DNA of 64,000 bases, from contig CAZFBN010000006.1 in assembly GCA_964517145.1 (NCBI GenBank), positions 11,946 through 75,945 of the forward strand, written 5' to 3'. A program made the position numbers and the translations under genes. Source of the stretch: JADJNW01 sp964517145 (GTDB lineage Bacteria > Bacteroidota > Bacteroidia > Chitinophagales > Saprospiraceae). The first letter of the stretch is position 1. Each line of letters begins with the position of its first letter. The notes beneath the pieces are model-generated. The model was not told the origin of the DNA and searched no databases. It saw only the letters and a program-made list of their open reading frames with translations. Positions 60,295 through 64,000 of the stretch are shown piece by piece.

Positions 60295-61176
60295 CTAAAC
60301 ATCACAAATATCCACGCCTTCCTTCAGCGCGGCGATTTTATTATCATACGTTGGAATAAACTCTTGTGCAACAAAGCCTTTGAAGTCCAATTCAGAAATG
60401 GCGTTCATAATGGCTTTGTAGTTGAGTTCCTGCGAATCGTTGATTTCGTGTCTGCCAGGTACACCGCCGGTATGGAAGTGATTGATGTGATTTTTGTATT
60501 TGCGAATGGTGGCGATCACGTCGCCTTCCATGATTTGCATGTGGTAAATGTCGTAGAGCAATTTAAACTGCGGCGAGCCAATTTTATCCACCAGCTTAGC
60601 GCCCCAAGGGGTCTTATCGCATTGATAATCTTTATGATCGACCTTGCTGTTCAGCAATTCCATGACAACCATCACACCTTTCTTTTCGGCGTGCTTGATA
60701 ATTTTGTCCAAGCCTTTGGCGCAGTTTTCAATGCCAGCTGCATCGGAAATATTGATTTTACCGTTTTTCCGATTGCCAGAGAAAACAATCACCTGCGGAA
60801 TGCCGTCTTCCGCTGCCTGGTCAATTACTTTCAAATAGGTTGCCTGTAATTTGGCGTGATTGGCAGGATTATTAAAACCTTCTGTTAGGCTATATTCTTT
60901 CGGTGTTCCAATGGCACAAGTCAAACCACGTTTTTGTATGGCTTGCCATTGTTCCTGGTGAAGCAATTCGATAGAAGCAATGCCCAGGTTTTTGGCGCTG
61001 TCGGCGAATTCTTCTAGCGGAATACTGCCGTAGCACCAGTAGCACACGGAGTGCTGGAAAGTGCGTTTGGGAACTTCCAGGACATCCAGCGTTTTGCTCA
61101 TAACGGTGGAAGGGGTCAATGCCAGAGCGCCGAGGCTCATGGCAGCAGTTTTTAAAGCATCGCGGCGAGAGGACAT
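60295..61176 (-). CDS. Tat-exported sugar isomerase/epimerase-like TIM-barrel protein
   Basis: 293 residues with a twin-arginine signal (SSRRDALKTAAMSLGALALTPST). The barrel resembles hydroxypyruvate isomerase and xylose-isomerase-like epimerases: VMVVMELLN (Glu ligand), KLLYDIYHMQIMEGD (Asp/His), INHFHTGGVPGRHEIND (His) and GFVAQEFIPTYD (Glu). These positions supply the divalent-metal site. Export of such a protein is unusual but recurrent in this phylum. A GMC oxidoreductase and its subunit-3-like partner lie directly upstream on the same strand, which suggests a periplasmic sugar-oxidation route. Substrate unknown. Confidence 0.88.
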   Translation of the reverse strand: MSSRRDALKTAAMSLGALALTPSTVMSKTLDVLEVPKRTFQHSVCYWCYGSIPLEEFADSAKNLGIASIELLHQEQWQAIQKRGLTCAIGTPKEYSLTEGFNNPANHAKLQATYLKVIDQAAEDGIPQVIVFSGNRKNGKINISDAAGIENCAKGLDKIIKHAEKKGVMVVMELLNSKVDHKDYQCDKTPWGAKLVDKIGSPQFKLLYDIYHMQIMEGDVIATIRKYKNHINHFHTGGVPGRHEINDSQELNYKAIMNAISELDFKGFVAQEFIPTYDNKIAALKEGVDICDV

Positions 61177-61281
61177 AGGTTCAAATTTGAAATGTGAAAT
61201 TTGAAATGTGAAATATAAAATGCAGAATGTGAGAAGTGAAATTTTCGTGTTTCAAATTTCAAATCTCACATTTCATATTTA
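61177..61281. repeat. GAAATGTGAAATTT stutter with inverted arm
   Basis: Plus-strand words TTTGAAATGTGAAATTTGAAATG run left, and TTTCAAATTTCAAATCTCACATTTCAT run right, so the two halves can fold back on each other. Same family as at 28726-28758 and 44405-44456. Confidence 0.7.
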
Positions 61282-61995
61282 TTACAAAGACCAGATGCGC
61301 TCTTTTGGCACGTCTGATAATTTTATACAACCATTATACACGCCGGGTACAGGATCGTAGTTGGTTACTTCCATGCCTACCAGTTTGGAGGAGAAGTAGC
61401 CCGACAGGACGAGCTGCTTGAAGCGCAGGTAGAATGGGTAGTCATTGTTCAAACGGCTACGCTCGAAAGCTTCCCAATCCACAGCCATTGCCGGTGTTTC
61501 CATTTCCTGGTTGCGGGCATTGGTGCGTTTTTCAATTTCGCGTTCCAGATTTGCCATCGGGTCGGAGAAGTTGCGTTCGCGGCGCTCGATTTCATCCAGA
61601 ATATCTTTACTCTCCATTTTCACCAGCACTTGTTCCTGCTCTTCAGAAGTCAGTTCCAGAAAAGGCTTGCCAAATGCTGCAACGGCATTCGGATTGAAAC
61701 TTTTCAAACCCAATTGAAATGCTTCGCGTTCGCGCGGGCGGAATACATTTTTTACCATCATTTCCACATACTCCGGTACACCGGCATCGAGGGCACCGGG
61801 CGTGTTGGTGCGCGGCAACAGGCGTTCAGCAGCTGCGGAAATCAGGTCTGCCTGTTCCTGCGTGAAGTAAGTCGGTTTCCATGCTGCATGCGTGCTGGTT
61901 GGCTGGCAACCACTTAGAATGCCCTGTATCATGGAAGCGCTGAGCGCATAGCCGGTGAGCAGGGCGGTTTGTTTTATAACTTCTCTTCGAGTCAT
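61282..61995 (-). CDS. Gluconate 2-dehydrogenase subunit 3-like Tat lipoprotein
   Basis: 237 residues. MTRREVIKQTALLTGYALSASMIQGILSGCQ is a twin-arginine signal ending in a lipobox, so the mature protein would be anchored by Cys. The body matches gluconate 2-dehydrogenase subunit 3 proteins: FTQEQADLISAAAERLLPRTNTPGALDAGVPEYVEMMVKNVF and the C-terminal NDYPFYLRFKQLVLSGYFSSKLVGMEVTNYDPVPGVYNGCIKL. It pairs with the GMC oxidoreductase gene 86 nt upstream and probably carries that enzyme through the Tat pathway, as known for gluconate/fructose dehydrogenases. Confidence 0.9.
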   Translation of the reverse strand: MTRREVIKQTALLTGYALSASMIQGILSGCQPTSTHAAWKPTYFTQEQADLISAAAERLLPRTNTPGALDAGVPEYVEMMVKNVFRPREREAFQLGLKSFNPNAVAAFGKPFLELTSEEQEQVLVKMESKDILDEIERRERNFSDPMANLEREIEKRTNARNQEMETPAMAVDWEAFERSRLNNDYPFYLRFKQLVLSGYFSSKLVGMEVTNYDPVPGVYNGCIKLSDVPKERIWSL

Positions 61996-62081
61996 TTTTT
62001 TATGTGTTCGTGTGTTCAGGTGTTCGTGTGTTCATATGCCCTTCTTACGTGAACATAGGAACACATCGAACAAGAACACGA
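61996..62081. repeat. GTGTTCGTGTGTTC stutter with inverted arm
   Basis: Words GTGTTCGTGTGTTCAGGTGTTC are followed by GTGAACATAGGAACACATCG and GAACAAGAACACG, able to pair. It sits in the gap between the two dehydrogenase genes on the minus strand and could set the ratio of their products. Confidence 0.65.
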
Positions 62082-63791
62082 TTAGAGATTCATTTTCTTC
62101 AATTCATTTACAGCATGATCCACCGCACGGGCAGTCAGCGCCATGTACGTGAGCGACGGATTCACACAGGATGCAGAAGTCATACAAGCACCATCGGTAA
62201 CGTACACGTTTTTGGCATCGTGCACTTGATTATACCCATTCAGTACTGACGTCTTTGGATCGCGTCCCATGCGGGCGGTACCCATCTCGTGAATGCCCAA
62301 GCCGGGCCAGGAGTTGGAGTCGAACATGCGCACATTTTTCAAACCTGCGGCTTCCAGCATTTCTGCGGCAGCTTCCATCATATCCTTGCGCATCAGGTGT
62401 TCATTCTCTTTCCATTCGGCGTCGAATTTTAAAGTCGGCTGTCCCCATTTGTCGCGCACCTCATCGGTCAGTTCTACTTTGTTTTCATAATAAGGCAAAC
62501 ATTCGCCAAAAGCGGTGATGCCCATTTGCCAAGGTCCAGGAGTTAGCAGTGCATCTTTGAACTCCGCGCCAGCGCCCACACGCATTTCTGCTACCGACGA
62601 CATCCAGCTTTCGCGGCTGCCGCCACCTTGGTATCCGTAACCCCGCAAGAAATCCTTTTTGGTGTCTTTGTCGCCCAAATTGCGGAAACGCGGAATGTAA
62701 ATACCATTGGCACGACGCCCTTTATAATATTGATCGCCAAAGTCTTCTGAAATGCCACTCGCGCCACAGCGGAAATGGTGATCCATCAGGTTGTGACCCA
62801 ATTGTCCACTCGAATTGCCCAACCCCGTTGGAGTAGCAGCCGATTTTGAATTCATCAAAATGAACGTAGAACCCAGTGCTGACGCGCACAGGAAGATCAC
62901 TTTTGCAAAAAACTCGTGTGTTTCGTTTGTCTCGGCATCAATCACGCGCACGCCTTTTGCCTTGCGGGTGGCAGGATCGTAAATGATGGAATTCACAATC
63001 GAGAACGGACGCAGTGTCATATTGCCGGTTTTCTCCGCAGCAGGCAAGGTGGCAGCATTACTGCTGAAGTACGCGCCAAAAGGACAGCCGCGAATGCAAC
63101 GATTGCGGTACTGGCAAGAGCCACGACCATTGTGCGGTTGCGTCAAATTCGCTACCCGACCAATGATGAGCTTGCGCTCTTTAAAATTCGATTCGATGCC
63201 TTTTTTCACGTGCTGCTCAATGCAGTTCATCTCCATCGGCGGCAAAAACTGGCTGTCAGGCAACTGAGGCAAATTTTCTTTGGAACCACTGATGCCTGCA
63301 AATTTTTCCACATAATCATACCAGGGCGCAATATCCGCATAGCGAATGGGCCAATCCACTGCAATGCCTTCTTTCGCATTTGCTTCAAAATCCAGGTCGC
63401 TCCAGCGATAGCTCTGGCGTCCCCACGTCAGCGAGCGCCCGCCTACGTGGTAGCCACGCATCCAGTCGAAGCGCTTCACTTCTGAGTAGGGATTTTCGGT
63501 GTCTTTTACAAACAAATGTTTGGTGGACTGCCGAATGGTGTACCCGGTGCGGTTTTGTTTTTCATAGTCTTTCAATTCTTCCGGTGTCAGTTGATCTCTG
63601 TTCTCCAAATCCCAGGGATCCAACGCCGCCGTTGGGTAATCCGGGTGTTTGATGTCTCTTCCGCGTTCCAGCACCAGTGTTTTCAGCCCTTTCTCACAAA
63701 GCTCTTTTGCAGCCCAGCCCCCGCTGATGCCCGAACCAACGACAATGGCATCGTAGGTGACGGCTGCTTTTCCATTCGAGTTAAATTGCAT
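62082..63791 (-). CDS. GMC-family FAD oxidoreductase
   Basis: 569 residues. The FAD-binding motif DAIVVGSGISGGWAAKELCEKGLKTLVLERG starts at about residue 14, and the second GMC block is RSLTWGRQSYRWSDLDFEANA. The cysteine-rich patch CQYRNRCIRGCPFGAYF is characteristic of the gluconate/sugar dehydrogenase branch. The C-terminus has GIHEMGTARMG (catalytic His) and CVNPSLTYMALTARAVDHA (second residue Asn). It oxidises an alcohol or sugar and passes electrons on. No signal peptide of its own; it likely travels with the Tat subunit encoded next. Substrate unknown; the downstream isomerase suggests a sugar acid or ketose. Confidence 0.93.
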   Translation of the reverse strand: MQFNSNGKAAVTYDAIVVGSGISGGWAAKELCEKGLKTLVLERGRDIKHPDYPTAALDPWDLENRDQLTPEELKDYEKQNRTGYTIRQSTKHLFVKDTENPYSEVKRFDWMRGYHVGGRSLTWGRQSYRWSDLDFEANAKEGIAVDWPIRYADIAPWYDYVEKFAGISGSKENLPQLPDSQFLPPMEMNCIEQHVKKGIESNFKERKLIIGRVANLTQPHNGRGSCQYRNRCIRGCPFGAYFSSNAATLPAAEKTGNMTLRPFSIVNSIIYDPATRKAKGVRVIDAETNETHEFFAKVIFLCASALGSTFILMNSKSAATPTGLGNSSGQLGHNLMDHHFRCGASGISEDFGDQYYKGRRANGIYIPRFRNLGDKDTKKDFLRGYGYQGGGSRESWMSSVAEMRVGAGAEFKDALLTPGPWQMGITAFGECLPYYENKVELTDEVRDKWGQPTLKFDAEWKENEHLMRKDMMEAAAEMLEAAGLKNVRMFDSNSWPGLGIHEMGTARMGRDPKTSVLNGYNQVHDAKNVYVTDGACMTSASCVNPSLTYMALTARAVDHAVNELKKMNL

Positions 63792-64000
63792 AATATTTTA
63801 GGTTTAAATCATGGATGTTAATCAGATAAATGAATGTCTTATAAGACAAATGGTAGCCATTTTCATTTCCGAACGGGGTGGTAAAAATGTTGGGTCGGTT
63901 TTTTGAGGAATAATCGTTTTATTTTTAGAATCGCTAATCTATCAAAAAAATATTTTTTAAAAACAGTATTCACCCGCTTTTTTTGGGGTTTTTGTAAAAT
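63792..64000. other. Upstream region of the GMC gene
   Basis: About 210 bases of AT-rich DNA to the window edge. No promoter with good spacing and no gene is seen. Confidence 0.4.

Noticed and set aside
1..64000. tRNA, rRNA, tmRNA, SRP or RNase P RNA genes
   Set aside because: Intergenic regions were scanned by eye for T-loop words and known conserved cores; none was found. A covariance-model search would be decisive.
1..64000. Insertion sequences or prophage
   Set aside because: No transposase, integrase or phage structural gene was recognised in any frame.

Overview
The window reads as a piece of a Bacteroidota chromosome, most probably from the Saprospiria/Chitinophagia side of the phylum. 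The evidence is type IX secretion (T9SS) components and cargo (PorP/SprF-like, PorV/PorQ-like, two or three proteins with T9SS-type C-terminal domains), the phylum-specific promoter box TAnnTTTG with an upstream TTG/TTTG about 20 nt away, almost no Shine-Dalgarno sequences, a DUF4292 lipoprotein, and the rplM-rpsI-rpsB-tsf gene order. The lineage is an inference from gene content; no rRNA or tRNA gene was recognised.

Layout. 1-5748: the end of a TonB-dependent receptor, a 1329-residue secreted T9SS-type protein and a PorV/PorQ-like barrel, an apparent outer-membrane trio. 6189-13159: housekeeping genes (greA, HIT hydrolase, ruvC, a DtxR/MntR-type regulator, three related four-helix membrane proteins, a nitroreductase and a K+-dependent membrane pyrophosphatase). 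13475-24706: cell-envelope and protein-quality genes (C-terminal processing protease, Tat-exported metallo-beta-lactamase-fold hydrolase, TPR protein, DUF4292 lipoprotein overlapping an EnvC-like gene, hflX, an M29 aminopeptidase, and a possible inactive DEDD-exonuclease fold). 24707-25919 is a gene-poor 1.2 kb stretch with candidate structured RNA.

25920-34010: malic enzyme, an alpha/beta hydrolase-OsmC fusion, then the most interesting block. A divergent esterase faces a same-strand run of esterase, RimK-like ATP-grasp ligase, class I glutamine amidotransferase and a second ATP-grasp-like protein resembling glutathionylspermidine synthase. This looks like an uncharacterised amide/peptide-forming pathway. 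34085-41297: a secreted protein, GH29 fucosidase, a lone receiver domain, a membrane protein, two WG-repeat genes that may be one broken gene, and a GH78 rhamnosidase. 41298-44344: a XisH/XisI pair divergent from paaABC (phenylacetyl-CoA epoxidase), with a 7+2+7 palindromic operator between them. 44505-49194: a cytoplasmic trypsin-like protease with a zinc ribbon, porP/sprF, bactofilin, two ATP-synthase accessory membrane proteins without the ATP synthase, and a biotinyl-carrier protein.

49280-57510 (minus strand): pyrH, tsf, rpsB, rpsI and rplM with a near-ideal promoter, then a subtilisin-like and another T9SS-type secreted protein. 57854-60290 is accessory: a DUF5990 gene, a lipoprotein gene framed by 15-bp inverted repeats, two copies of a 224-bp direct repeat and a 21-bp tandem repeat. 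60295-63791: a Tat-exported sugar isomerase-like protein, a gluconate-dehydrogenase subunit-3-like Tat lipoprotein and a GMC oxidoreductase, probably an exported sugar-oxidising set. Many gaps between genes hold short stuttering, partly self-complementary repeats that recur at several loci.
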